Below, one piece after another: positions 41,108-49,827 of a stretch of 64,000 bases of DNA. This stretch comes from Phenylobacterium sp. Its GTDB lineage: Bacteria > Pseudomonadota > Alphaproteobacteria > Caulobacterales > Caulobacteraceae. The first letter of the stretch is position 1, and each line of letters starts with the position of its first letter. The position numbers were made by a program, and so were the translations under genes. The notes below the pieces were generated by a model. That model saw only the letters and a list, made by a program, of their open reading frames with translations, had not been told where the DNA came from and did not search any database. The stretch is taken from positions 334,216 through 398,215 of the forward strand of contig SSMU01000030.1 of assembly GCA_004799545.1 (NCBI GenBank), given 5' to 3'.

Positions 41108-43123
41108 ATGCGGTGGATCTGGGCGGCGCTGCTGATGGGCGCGGTCGCGCCGACCGCCTGGACCGCGGAGCCGCCGGCCGCGGCCTCCTCAAGCGTGATC
41201 AGCTATCCGGCGGCCTTCTTCGCGCCCATGGGCCTCAGCACCGCCTACGACATGGTGCAGCGGGTCCCCGGCTTCACCTTCGACGATGGCGCCACGGTGC
41301 GCGGCTTCGCCGGCGCGGCAGGCAATGTGCTGATCGACGGCCAGCGCCCGGCCAGCAAGACCGACGACCTGGCGAGCCTCCTGACCCGCCTGCCGGCCGG
41401 CCAGGTGGAGCGCATCGACCTGATCCGCGGCGCCCAGCCGGGGATCGACATGCAGGGCAAGGCGGTGGTGGCCAACGTGATCCGCCGCGCAGGCCAGGGC
41501 TTCACCGGCGTGGCGGCGGTGGGCCAGTACACCACCGGCGACGGCTACACCGATCCGCAAGCCCGGCTGGAGGGCACCTGGCGGGGCGACGACCGCGTGG
41601 CCCAAGCCTCGCTGTTCTACCTGAAGGGCCACGACAACACCCAGGGCAGCGGGCCGCACGTCATCCTCGGGCCCGACGGCCAGGTGCTGGACGCCTCGGC
41701 CATGCACAACACCGGCCCGTCCTGGGTCTACCGCGGCACGGCGGCCTATGAGGCGCCGCTGTTCGGCGGCCGGGTCCGGGCCAACCTGGCCCTGGAGGAC
41801 CAGCCCTTCGAGGCGGAGAACCGCGACGACTTCCGGGTCGCGGGGCCGCAGGACCAGCACGTGCGGCAGGACCCGGCCGACGGCGAGCTCGGCCTGCACT
41901 ACGACCGCGACCTCGCGCCGGGGCTGGCCCTGGAGCTGGTCGGGCTGCAGCACCTCAACCGCACCCGCTTCGACTCGACCTTCGACACCACCACCGATGA
42001 CCAGCGGTTCAGCCTGCTCGACCGCAGCGGCGAGAGCATCGCCCGCGCGGTGCTGCACGGGCGGCGCTGGGCCTCGCTGACGATCGATGCCGGCGGGGAG
42101 TTCGCCTACAACTGGCTGACCACCCGGACCGCGTTCAGCGACAACGGCGTGCCGATCCAGATCCCGGCGGCCAATGTGCGGGTCACGGAGCAGCGGGGCG
42201 AGGGGTTCGTCACCGCCGCCTGGCGGCCGCTGGCCGCGCTCTCCGTCGAGGCCGGGGCGCGGGTCGAGGCCTCGACCATCGCCTCGACCGGGGACGTGGC
42301 GCTGACCCGGACCCTGGTGTTCCCCAAGCCGAGGCTCTTGGTCACCTGGTCGCCGGACGCCCGCGACCAGTTCCGGGTGCGGATCGAGCGGGAGGTGGGC
42401 CAGCTGGACTTCAACAGCTTCGTGGCCGCCGCCTCGCTGAACGGCAATGGCGTCGCCGCCGGCAATCCCAACCTCGTCCCGCAGCAGGACTGGGCGTTCG
42501 AGGCAGCCTACGACCGGCATTTCTGGACCGACGGGGTGGCCTCGCTGACCGTGCGCCGGCTGGTGCTGACCGACGTGATCGACCGGGTCCCGGTGTTCGC
42601 GCCCTCGGGCGTGTTCGACGAGCCGGGCAATATCGGCGGCGGGCGCGAGACCGACCTGGTGGCGTCCTTCACCCTGCCGCTCGACCGCTTCGGCATATCC
42701 GGCGGGACGCTCAGGGGCCTGGGGACCTGGCGGGTCTCCGAGGTCGTCGATCCGACCACCGGCGTAGAGCGGCGGATCAGCGGCCAGCATCCGCTCGACG
42801 CCGAGCTGCACGTCAGCCAGGACCTGCCGCGCTGGAAGCTGAGCTGGGGCGTCGACGTGGGCTACGGCTACCTGGAGCGGTTCTACCGGTTCGACGAGAT
42901 CGACAGCAACCGGACCAACACGGTCGCCACCCTGTTCGTGGACTACAAGCCGAGCGCCGACCTCGACCTGCGCGTCACGCTGGACACCAACCGCGGCCTC
43001 TACCAGATCGAGCGCCAGGTCTACGGCGGCCCGCGCAACCTGGCCCCCCTGCAGTTCATCGACGTCCAGGACCGCCGGTTCGGCCCGGTGCTGTTCACCC
43101 GGCTGCGCAAGACCTTCGGCTAG
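41108..43123 (+). CDS. TonB-dependent-receptor-like outer membrane protein
   Basis: A 671-residue protein with a signal peptide ending TAWTA. The plug-like domain contains STAYDMVQRVPGFTFDDG, VRGFAGAAGNVLIDGQRP and LPAGQVERIDLIRGAQPG, as in TonB-dependent receptors. The rest is long beta-strand-rich barrel sequence with an aromatic ending FTRLRKTFG. No obvious TonB box is seen and the barrel is short for the class. It could import a glycan released by the neighbouring GH89 enzyme, an inference from position only. Confidence 0.8.
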   Translation: MRWIWAALLMGAVAPTAWTAEPPAAASSSVISYPAAFFAPMGLSTAYDMVQRVPGFTFDDGATVRGFAGAAGNVLIDGQRPASKTDDLASLLTRLPAGQVERIDLIRGAQPGIDMQGKAVVANVIRRAGQGFTGVAAVGQYTTGDGYTDPQARLEGTWRGDDRVAQASLFYLKGHDNTQGSGPHVILGPDGQVLDASAMHNTGPSWVYRGTAAYEAPLFGGRVRANLALEDQPFEAENRDDFRVAGPQDQHVRQDPADGELGLHYDRDLAPGLALELVGLQHLNRTRFDSTFDTTTDDQRFSLLDRSGESIARAVLHGRRWASLTIDAGGEFAYNWLTTRTAFSDNGVPIQIPAANVRVTEQRGEGFVTAAWRPLAALSVEAGARVEASTIASTGDVALTRTLVFPKPRLLVTWSPDARDQFRVRIEREVGQLDFNSFVAAASLNGNGVAAGNPNLVPQQDWAFEAAYDRHFWTDGVASLTVRRLVLTDVIDRVPVFAPSGVFDEPGNIGGGRETDLVASFTLPLDRFGISGGTLRGLGTWRVSEVVDPTTGVERRISGQHPLDAELHVSQDLPRWKLSWGVDVGYGYLERFYRFDEIDSNRTNTVATLFVDYKPSADLDLRVTLDTNRGLYQIERQVYGGPRNLAPLQFIDVQDRRFGPVLFTRLRKTFG

Positions 43124-43279
43124 GCGGCAGGTTCCAGCGCCGCTGGTCCCGCCCAGGCCGCCGTTCGTCCCGGCCGGCCGCCGCCCATCCCCGCCGCGCC
43201 GCCGCTTATCCCCCAGCCGTTGCGGCCCCGGTCGGCGCGGCCTCTACTCATGGCGCATCGACATCGAGGAACCCCCGCC

Positions 43280-45082
43280 ATGCTGAGACGCAGCCTCCTG
43301 AAGGGCGCCGCCGCCCTGCCGCTGACGTTCGGGCTCGCCGCGCCCCTGGCCGCCATGGCCGCGCCGCCGCGCCGCCGGGTGCGGCCGGGCGATCCGGGCT
43401 GGCCCGACGCTGGCCAGTGGGCGGCGCTGGGCGCCGCGGTGGGCGGGCGGTTGGTCAAGGTGGCCTCGCCCCTGGCCGAATGCGCCGAGGCCCCGGACAG
43501 CCCGGCCTGCGCCGAGCTGTTCAAGAACCTGCGCAACCCCTTCTTCATCAACGAAAGCCCCGCCCTCACCCAGACCCTGGGCTGGGTCGACGCCTGGACC
43601 TCCCACGCCAGCGAATACGCGGTCGCCGCCGAGACCAGCGCCGACGTCGCCGCGGCGGTGACCTTCGCCCGCAAGCATCGCCTGCGCCTGGTGGTGAAGG
43701 GCGGCGGCCACAGCTACCTCGGCGGCTCCAACGCGCCGGATTCGCTGTTGATCTGGACCAAGCCGATGCGGGCCATCCAGCTGCACGACAGCTTCACGCC
43801 GCAGGGCTGCGCGGGCCGCGTGGCCGCCACGCCGGCGGCCAGCATCGGCGCCGGCGCGATCTGGCTGGAGGCCTATGACGCCGTCACCACCAAGGCCGGC
43901 CGCTATGTGCAGGGCGGCGGCTGCACCACCGTGGGGGTCGCGGGCCTGGTGCAGGGCGGCGGCTTCGGCAGCTACTCCAAGGGCTTCGGCACCGGGGCGG
44001 CGAACCTGCTGGAAGCCGAGGTGGTGACCGCCGACGGCGTGGTGCGGATCGCCAACGCCTGCACCAACCCGGACCTGTTCTGGGCGCTGAAGGGCGGCGG
44101 CGGCGGCACCTTCGGCGTGGTCACCCGGCTGACCCTGCGCACCCACGACCTGCCGGCCACCTTCGGCGGGGTGAACGCCAAGATCACCGCCACGTCCGAC
44201 GCGGCCTATCGGGCGCTCGTCGAGCAGGTGCTGACCTTCTATCGGACCAGCCTCTTCAACCCGCACTGGGGCGAGCAGATCGGCTTCCGGAACAAACGCC
44301 AGGTGACCATCGACATGGTCCTCCAGGGGCTCGACCATGCCGAGGCGGAGAAGACCTGGGCGCCGCTCTTCGACTGGCTCGCCGCGCGGCCGGCCGACTA
44401 CAGCTTCTCGAAGCCGTCGATCCAGACCCTGCCCGCGCGGCTGTTCTGGAACCCGGCCATCCTCAAGACCGTGCCGGGCGTGGTGAAAGGCGACGACCGC
44501 CCGGGCGCGCCGGCGTCGCACTTCATCTGGTCGGGGGACGCGGGGCAGGTGGGCCAGGTGCTGCACGGCTACCAGTCGACCTGGCTGTCGCAGCGGCTGC
44601 TCGATCCGGACCGCCTGCCCGCCCTGGTCGACGCCCTGGTCCACGCCGCGGCGACCTGGGGCGTGTCCCTGCATTGCAACAAGGGCCTGGCCGGCGCGCC
44701 GCCCGAAGCGCTGGCCCGGACCCGGGAGACAGCGACCAACCCCGCGGTGCTCGACGCCTTCTGCCTGGCGATCTCCGGCGCCGGCGAGGGCCCGGCCTAT
44801 CCCGGCGTCGCCGGTCACGAACCGAACGTCGAGCGGGGTCGCATCGAGGCCAAGCTGATGCGCGCCGCCATGGCGCCCTTGATGGCCCTGCCATCGAGGC
44901 CCGCGTCCTACATCTCGGAGACCGACTATTTCGAGCCCGACTGGCAGGCCGCCTTCTGGGGCGAGCACTACGCGCGGCTGCAGGCGGTCAAGCGCCGCTA
45001 CGATCCCGAGGGCCTGTTCTTCGTCCACCATAGCGTCGGCAGCGAGGGCTGGAGCCCGGACGGGTTCGCCAAGCTCGGCTAG
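43280..45082 (+). CDS. FAD-linked oxidoreductase, berberine-bridge type
   Basis: A 600-residue flavoenzyme. A twin-arginine signal is likely (MLRRSLLKGAAALPLTFGLA). The FAD domain has the histidyl attachment motif VVKGGGHSYLGGSNAPDSLL and the cysteinyl motif GGGCTTVGVAGLVQGGGFG, so the flavin is probably bound at both His and Cys. The BBE domain at the end reads HYARLQAVKRRYDPEGLFFV. These enzymes oxidise sugars, alkaloids or phenolics; the substrate here is unknown. An upstream ATG at 43220 would spoil the signal peptide. Confidence 0.88.
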   Translation: MLRRSLLKGAAALPLTFGLAAPLAAMAAPPRRRVRPGDPGWPDAGQWAALGAAVGGRLVKVASPLAECAEAPDSPACAELFKNLRNPFFINESPALTQTLGWVDAWTSHASEYAVAAETSADVAAAVTFARKHRLRLVVKGGGHSYLGGSNAPDSLLIWTKPMRAIQLHDSFTPQGCAGRVAATPAASIGAGAIWLEAYDAVTTKAGRYVQGGGCTTVGVAGLVQGGGFGSYSKGFGTGAANLLEAEVVTADGVVRIANACTNPDLFWALKGGGGGTFGVVTRLTLRTHDLPATFGGVNAKITATSDAAYRALVEQVLTFYRTSLFNPHWGEQIGFRNKRQVTIDMVLQGLDHAEAEKTWAPLFDWLAARPADYSFSKPSIQTLPARLFWNPAILKTVPGVVKGDDRPGAPASHFIWSGDAGQVGQVLHGYQSTWLSQRLLDPDRLPALVDALVHAAATWGVSLHCNKGLAGAPPEALARTRETATNPAVLDAFCLAISGAGEGPAYPGVAGHEPNVERGRIEAKLMRAAMAPLMALPSRPASYISETDYFEPDWQAAFWGEHYARLQAVKRRYDPEGLFFVHHSVGSEGWSPDGFAKLG

Positions 45083-45091
45083 GCGGGTGGG

Positions 45092-46120
45092 CTAGCCGGC
45101 GGCGGGGGCCTTGGCGCGGCCGGCGGCCGGCTGCAGGGCCTTGATCCGCACCAGCACGCTGTGCACCTCGCCGGCCCCGCTGCGCAGGGGCGAGAGCGCG
45201 AGCGAGGCGGTCCGCGCGCGGTCCTTGACCATCAGCGGGACCTCCGCGGCGACGGGACCCGCCGAACTCAGGCATTCGAGCAGGGCGCGCTTGAAGGCCC
45301 GGCCCTCGGTCTTGCCCAACTGGTCGGGCGTCCAGCCGGTGGCGACGAAACGGGAGAAGCCGGTGAAGGTCTCGGCGGCGGTGTTCATGGTCTCCAGGGC
45401 GAACTCGCCGTCGCCGCCGACCGTGAAGATGATCAGCGGATCGCCCATGGCGTCGAACAGCTCGCTGTAGCGGCCGTTGGCCTTGCGCAGGTCGTCAGCG
45501 GTGTGCTCCCGCTTGGTCACGTCGCGCAGGACGCCGGTGAACATCCGGCGGCCGTCGTCGGCCCACTCGGTCATCATCAGCTCGAAGGTGAAGACGTCGC
45601 CCTTCTTGCGCACCCCCTTGTGCACGGTGCGCAGGCGGGCGGCCTCGACCATGGCGGTGACCCCGGTGTTGGCCAGGTAGGCGGCGTGGGCCTTGCGCGC
45701 CCCCTCGGTCATCAGCCGCTCCAGGCTGGTCCCGATCATCTCGGCGGCGGAATAGCCGAACATCCGCTCGGCGGCGCGGTTGAAGGTGACGATGCTGGCC
45801 TGGTCGTCGATGACCACGATCGCCTCGCCAGCCCCGTCGATCACCTCGGCCTGGCCGTCGGCGACGCGCTTGAGGTCGGCGGCCTCGTCCTGCACGGCGC
45901 CCAAGGCTTCGCGGGCCACCGTGGCCGAGCGCAGCGCCAGGCCGCCGGCCACCACGAAGGCGACCAGGGCCAGGATCTCCAGCACCGCGTCGCGCGGCCC
46001 GGAAGAGGCGTGGAGGAACAGGCGCACCGCTTCGACCGCGGCGGCGGCGGTGAAGCCCAGCAGCGGGCCGGTCGGCGATCCCCGGTTTAGGACGGAGGAC
46101 ATACCTACGCGTGTTTGCAT
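45092..46120 (-). CDS. Membrane PAS-domain protein without output domain
   Basis: A 342-residue protein with two predicted membrane helices (LLGFTAAAAVEAVRLFL and AVLEILALVAFVVAGGLAL). A canonical PAS domain follows (DGAGEAIVVIDDQASIVTFN, RAAERMFGYSAAEMIGTSLE, FTGVLRDVTKREHTADDLRK) and then a second, weaker PAS around residues 210-310. No histidine kinase, GGDEF, EAL or effector domain is present. It is cotranscribed or at least codirectional with divL, 56 bp downstream of it. An internal ATG at 46102 is an alternative start. Confidence 0.8.
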   Translation of the reverse strand: MQTRVGMSSVLNRGSPTGPLLGFTAAAAVEAVRLFLHASSGPRDAVLEILALVAFVVAGGLALRSATVAREALGAVQDEAADLKRVADGQAEVIDGAGEAIVVIDDQASIVTFNRAAERMFGYSAAEMIGTSLERLMTEGARKAHAAYLANTGVTAMVEAARLRTVHKGVRKKGDVFTFELMMTEWADDGRRMFTGVLRDVTKREHTADDLRKANGRYSELFDAMGDPLIIFTVGGDGEFALETMNTAAETFTGFSRFVATGWTPDQLGKTEGRAFKRALLECLSSAGPVAAEVPLMVKDRARTASLALSPLRSGAGEVHSVLVRIKALQPAAGRAKAPAAG

Positions 46121-46176
46121 CAGTTGGTTGTGATCCGGTTAAATTCGGCGGATCGCGTTACGCGAATGAAATAAAG

Positions 46177-48495
46177 TCAGGCCAGGCCCAGCTCCGGCTG
46201 GGAGGCCCCCGCGTGGGCCTCCTCGGGCAGGTGGCAGGTGAAGGTGGCGCCCGCCCCGGGCTCGCTCTCCAGGGCCACCCAGCCGCCGTGCAGCTCGGTC
46301 AGCGATTTGACCAGGGCCAGGCCCAGCCCGGGCCCGCCACGCTCGCGGCCGATGAACCGGTCGAAGATGTGCGCCTGGACGTGGAAGGGGATGCCGCGCC
46401 CGGTGTCGGACACCGCCAGCTGCACCTCCCCCAGCGCCTTGCGGGCGGCCAGAGTGATGGTCCCGCCGGCCGGCGTCTGGCTGATCGCGTTCTCCATCAG
46501 GTGGTCCATGATCTGCGCCAGCCGCTTGGCGTCGCCGCGGATCAGCCCGACCTCGCCGGTCTCGGTGATGATGCTGACGCCGGCCGCCGCGGTGCGCTCG
46601 TTCCAGCGGGCCGCGATGCCGATCAAGAGGTCGCCGACCCGCACGTCGGCCAGGTCCAGCGCCATCTCGCCGGCGTCGATCTGGGCCATGTCGAGCACGT
46701 CGTCGATGGAGCGGGCGAGCTGGGTGGCGGCCGACTTCACCGCCGAGGCGTGCTGCTTGCCGCGCTCGGAGAGGATGTCGCCGGAGTGCTCCAGCAGTTC
46801 CGAGTAGCCGATGATGGTGGTGAGCGGGGTGCGCAGCTCATAGGAGACGTTGCCGACGAAGTCCCGCTTCAGCCGCTCGGCGTCGGCCAGGGCGGCCTCG
46901 CGGGCGGCCAAGGCGCTCTCCAGCTTGCGGGCGTCGGTGACGTCGGTGAAGGCGATCAGGGTCGCGCCGTCCGGCAGCGGCCGGGACTGGTAGGCGACGA
47001 TCCGGGAATCGGCGGTCTTCACCTCGCCGGTCATCGGCGCGCGGGCGGAGGGATCGGGGTCGGCGACACGGCCCTTCAGCTCGCGCCAGAAGGAGCGATC
47101 GTGCAGCTTGGGCACGCAGAGCTCGGTGACGCCCTCGAAGTCGCCGGCCGCCTCGAGCTGGACCGCGGTGATGTTCCAGAAGGCCGCGAAGGCGTCGTTG
47201 GAGAGCCGCAGGCGCCCGTCGGAGCCGAACACCGCCACCGCGTCCGACAGCTTGTCGAGGGTCGACTGCTGCACCTCGATCAGGGCGTTGTACTGGGCCT
47301 TCAGCTTCAGCTCGCCGGTGATGTCGGAGAACAGCAGCAGCAGGCCGCCCATCGGGTGCGGCTGGCGCATGACCTTCAGGGTGCGGCCCTCGGGGACGCT
47401 CCACAGGTCCTCGGCGGCCGGGCCCAGCTGCTCGTAGCGGGCGAGCTCGGCGGCCTTCCACTTGGCGTAGTCGGCGGTCTCCGGCAGGCGCCTCCGCTGG
47501 CGCAGGCGGTCCAGCACCTCGCCGTGGGTCGGCCGCTCGGCCAGCCAGGCGTCTTCCAGGCCCCACAGCTCGGCGAAGGCGGCGTTGTGGAACATCAGCC
47601 GCTTGCCCTCGCCGAAGATCGCCACCGCCTCGGCGATATGGTTCAGCGTCTCGTCATGCGCCTCGACGTTGCGCTTCAGGGCCTCGCGCAGCTCCTCCAG
47701 GTCGGTGACGTCGGTGGTCCAGACGCCCACCCCGCCGCCCTCCAGCGGCTGGGCGACGACGCGGAAGGCGCGCCTGCGGCCCTCCACGGTGGCCCAGCGC
47801 AGGGCCTCGCGCTGCTGGCCGAGGTTGGCGGCCTCGCTGGCCAGCGCATCGGCGCCGCGGTCGAAGGCCAGCCCGCGGGAGGCGGCGGCGTCCAGGTCGG
47901 CGGCGTCCACCGCCTTCAGCCAGGCGCGGTTGACCCAGACCGGCGAGCCGTCGGCGGCGGCGATCCAGGCGGGGCTCGAGCGGGCGTCGAGGAAGGCCGC
48001 GAAGCGGGGCGCGGTCGGCAGGGCCGCGTCCTCGCCCACCGCCGCCGAGAGCCTGAGCCAGGCCAGCGCGCCGGCCGCGCGGCCCTCCACCGAGACCACG
48101 CCGGCCTCGCCGTGGACTTCGAAGGCGCAGGCTTCTCCACGCTCGAACAGCGCCCGCAGGCGGCGCGCATGGTCGGGGTCGGCGCGCATCAGGGCGTTGA
48201 CGATCGATTGCGGCTCGACGGGGGCGACGCCCAGCACGCTGGCGCAGATCGCCAGCGACTCCTCGCCCGAGGCCAGCATGGCGTGGCCATCCTCGACCGC
48301 CAGCAGGGCTGAATCGAAGGCTTCCGCCGAGGCCTGGGCGGCGTCGGCGCGGCTCTCGATCGCCGCCAGCCGCGCCCGCAGGGCCTGCACCTGCCCGGCC
48401 GCGTGCCGCCGCTGGACCAGCGACCAGAGCACCGCGCAGATCGCCAGCGCGACCGAACCAGCCGCCGCCGCCAGGATCAGATCGTGCGCACCCAT
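46177..48495 (-). CDS. divL: Cell-cycle tyrosine-variant histidine kinase DivL
   Basis: A 772-residue membrane-anchored PAS kinase with one N-terminal helix (LILAAAAGSVALAICAVLWS). Several PAS-like modules span residues about 60-530. The dimerisation domain reads FVGNVSYELRTPLTTIIGYS, with Tyr552 where kinases have the phospho-accepting His. This substitution, the length and the position agree with Caulobacter DivL (769 residues, Tyr550), which signals with DivK and CckA to control CtrA. The ATP domain shows HLMENAISQTPAGG, DTGRGIP and GGPGLGLALVKSL. Confidence 0.95.
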   Translation of the reverse strand: MGAHDLILAAAAGSVALAICAVLWSLVQRRHAAGQVQALRARLAAIESRADAAQASAEAFDSALLAVEDGHAMLASGEESLAICASVLGVAPVEPQSIVNALMRADPDHARRLRALFERGEACAFEVHGEAGVVSVEGRAAGALAWLRLSAAVGEDAALPTAPRFAAFLDARSSPAWIAAADGSPVWVNRAWLKAVDAADLDAAASRGLAFDRGADALASEAANLGQQREALRWATVEGRRRAFRVVAQPLEGGGVGVWTTDVTDLEELREALKRNVEAHDETLNHIAEAVAIFGEGKRLMFHNAAFAELWGLEDAWLAERPTHGEVLDRLRQRRRLPETADYAKWKAAELARYEQLGPAAEDLWSVPEGRTLKVMRQPHPMGGLLLLFSDITGELKLKAQYNALIEVQQSTLDKLSDAVAVFGSDGRLRLSNDAFAAFWNITAVQLEAAGDFEGVTELCVPKLHDRSFWRELKGRVADPDPSARAPMTGEVKTADSRIVAYQSRPLPDGATLIAFTDVTDARKLESALAAREAALADAERLKRDFVGNVSYELRTPLTTIIGYSELLEHSGDILSERGKQHASAVKSAATQLARSIDDVLDMAQIDAGEMALDLADVRVGDLLIGIAARWNERTAAAGVSIITETGEVGLIRGDAKRLAQIMDHLMENAISQTPAGGTITLAARKALGEVQLAVSDTGRGIPFHVQAHIFDRFIGRERGGPGLGLALVKSLTELHGGWVALESEPGAGATFTCHLPEEAHAGASQPELGLA

Positions 48496-48585
48496 CCCCG
48501 CTCCGGCGAATCACTCGACCGAAGCTTAGGCGCACCCGGGCCTCGCCGCATCCGCGGCGCATTCTCGCGGCATCGGTTTCCGGGC

Positions 48586-49155
48586 ATGATCGCCGCCGTG
48601 AACGCCATCCTCTATCCCGTCGCCCCCAACGCCGAGCAGGCGCTTTCCAAGCCGGGCGGCCGCGCCGCCCGCGAGCGGGAGGCCCGGGCGCTGGCCGGCG
48701 AGGCCGTCGCCTTCGCCACCGAGCCGGTGGGCCCGGCCTTCCCGACCCGCGACGCCGCGCTCGAGGCCTACCGCGAGCGGGTGGAGACCCTCGCGCCCGA
48801 GGACCGCTATTGCCAACTCGTCGAGCGCATCCTCACCGAGCCGGGTCATCCGCAGCGGCTGGCCCCGGTCAGCCCGACCTTCGCGGACGGCCGCCGCTGG
48901 CCCGCGGCCCCGCCGGAGCCGCCGCGCACCGCCTGGCGGCTGTTGATTTCCTACTGGCGTCCGGCCAGCGCCCCCACCGCCGACGCGCCGCAGGCGCGGG
49001 TGGCCCGCAAGGCCGGCGAGGCGATCGACCGCGAGACCCTGAAGTCCATCGTTCAGCAACCGCTCCGGCCGGTGAAGCCGCAACAGCCGCTGGACATCGG
49101 CCTGTTCGAGCGCGTCCTGCCCGAGGCGCCGCACATCGTGGTCCCCGATGAGTGA
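48586..49155 (+). CDS. Conserved-looking hypothetical protein
   Basis: A 189-residue soluble protein beginning MIAAVNAILYPVAPNAEQAL. The middle is alternately charged (ALEAYRERVETLAPEDRYCQ) and the part TAWRLLISYWRPA is followed by a proline-rich tail ending HIVVPDE. No family is recognised. It is divergent from divL, 90 bp apart, and overlaps the downstream protease gene by 8 bp, so the two form an operon. The ATG at 48586 is chosen; a GTG 12 bp later is possible. Confidence 0.7.
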   Translation: MIAAVNAILYPVAPNAEQALSKPGGRAAREREARALAGEAVAFATEPVGPAFPTRDAALEAYRERVETLAPEDRYCQLVERILTEPGHPQRLAPVSPTFADGRRWPAAPPEPPRTAWRLLISYWRPASAPTADAPQARVARKAGEAIDRETLKSIVQQPLRPVKPQQPLDIGLFERVLPEAPHIVVPDE

Positions 49156-49558
49156 GGCCCAGGGTCAGGCGTTTGGGCGCGCGCCCTCGCTCGACGACCT
49201 GGCGGCCATGGCCGAGGCCGCCTTCCAGGCCCTGCCCGAGGGGTTCCGCAAGCTTACCGGCCAGGTGCTGTTCCGGGTCGACGACTTCGCCGGCGATGAG
49301 GTGCTGGACGAGCTGGGCATCGAGGACGCCTTCGAGCTCACCGGCCTCTACCAGGGCCTCGACCTCACCCACCGCTCGGTGTTCGACCCGGCGCCGCAGC
49401 CCTCCATGATCTTCCTCTACCGCCGCCCGATCCTCGACGAATGGGCCGCCAACGGGGAGATCACCCTGGAGGAGCTGGTCAGCCACGTCCTGGTCCACGA
49501 GATCGGCCACCACTTCGGCCTGTCGGACGCCCAGATCGAGGCGGTGGAGGCGGAGTAA
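49148..49558 (+). CDS. Minimal zincin-type metallopeptidase
   Basis: A 136-residue protein of the small 'zincin_1' (PF06262-like) type. The zinc motif is LVHEIGHHFGLSDAQIEAVE, an HExxHxxGxxD arrangement. The upstream LTGLYQGLDLTHRSVFD and SMIFLYRRPILDEW are the edge strands typical of this group. It has no signal peptide, so it should be cytoplasmic. The substrate is unknown. It overlaps the previous gene by 8 bp and is followed by a family B repeat. Confidence 0.9.
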   Translation: MSEAQGQAFGRAPSLDDLAAMAEAAFQALPEGFRKLTGQVLFRVDDFAGDEVLDELGIEDAFELTGLYQGLDLTHRSVFDPAPQPSMIFLYRRPILDEWAANGEITLEELVSHVLVHEIGHHFGLSDAQIEAVEAE

Positions 49559-49722
49559 CCTTCCTTTCCCGCGCAGCGGGAGAGGGGGGCCACTCGCCGT
49601 AGAGCGAGTGGTGGAGAGGCAAGGCGGCCGCCACGGCGCTTACGGCTCTCCCTTTCCACCATTGGCTCTTCGCTGCGCTCGGCCAACGGTCCGCCTTCCC
49701 GCTGGGCGGGAAAGGAAAGTGA
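49559..49722. repeat. Palindromic repeat family B, copy 2
   Basis: Starts at the protease stop with CCTTCCTTTCCCGCGCAGCG, then GGAGAGGGG, and ends CTTCCCGCTGGGCGGGAAAG. The interior has CACTCGCCGTAGAGCGAGTG (a hairpin) and TGGTGGAGAGGCAAGGC. It matches the copy at 27469 in layout and landmark sequences. The first hairpin may terminate the protease operon. Confidence 0.75.
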
Positions 49723-49739
49723 CGCCCTCGTCATCTTCG

Positions 49740-49768
49740 TTGACTGAACGATGTTCAGATGAGATGGT
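49740..49768 (+). promoter_or_regulatory. Promoter with 13-bp operator for diiron gene 1
   Basis: TTGACT (49740-49745) and GATGGT (49763-49768) are spaced 17 bp as possible -35 and -10 boxes. Between them lies the perfect inverted repeat TGAACGATGTTCA (49745-49757). The same palindrome with one centre change occurs before the paralogous gene at 53436. Its shape suits a TetR-type or similar dimeric repressor. Confidence 0.6.
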
Positions 49769-49827
49769 GAGGCCACGTTGAAGCTGGCCCGGCTCTCGCC
49801 CGGTCGATCAATCGGAGCTCCTTCCCC

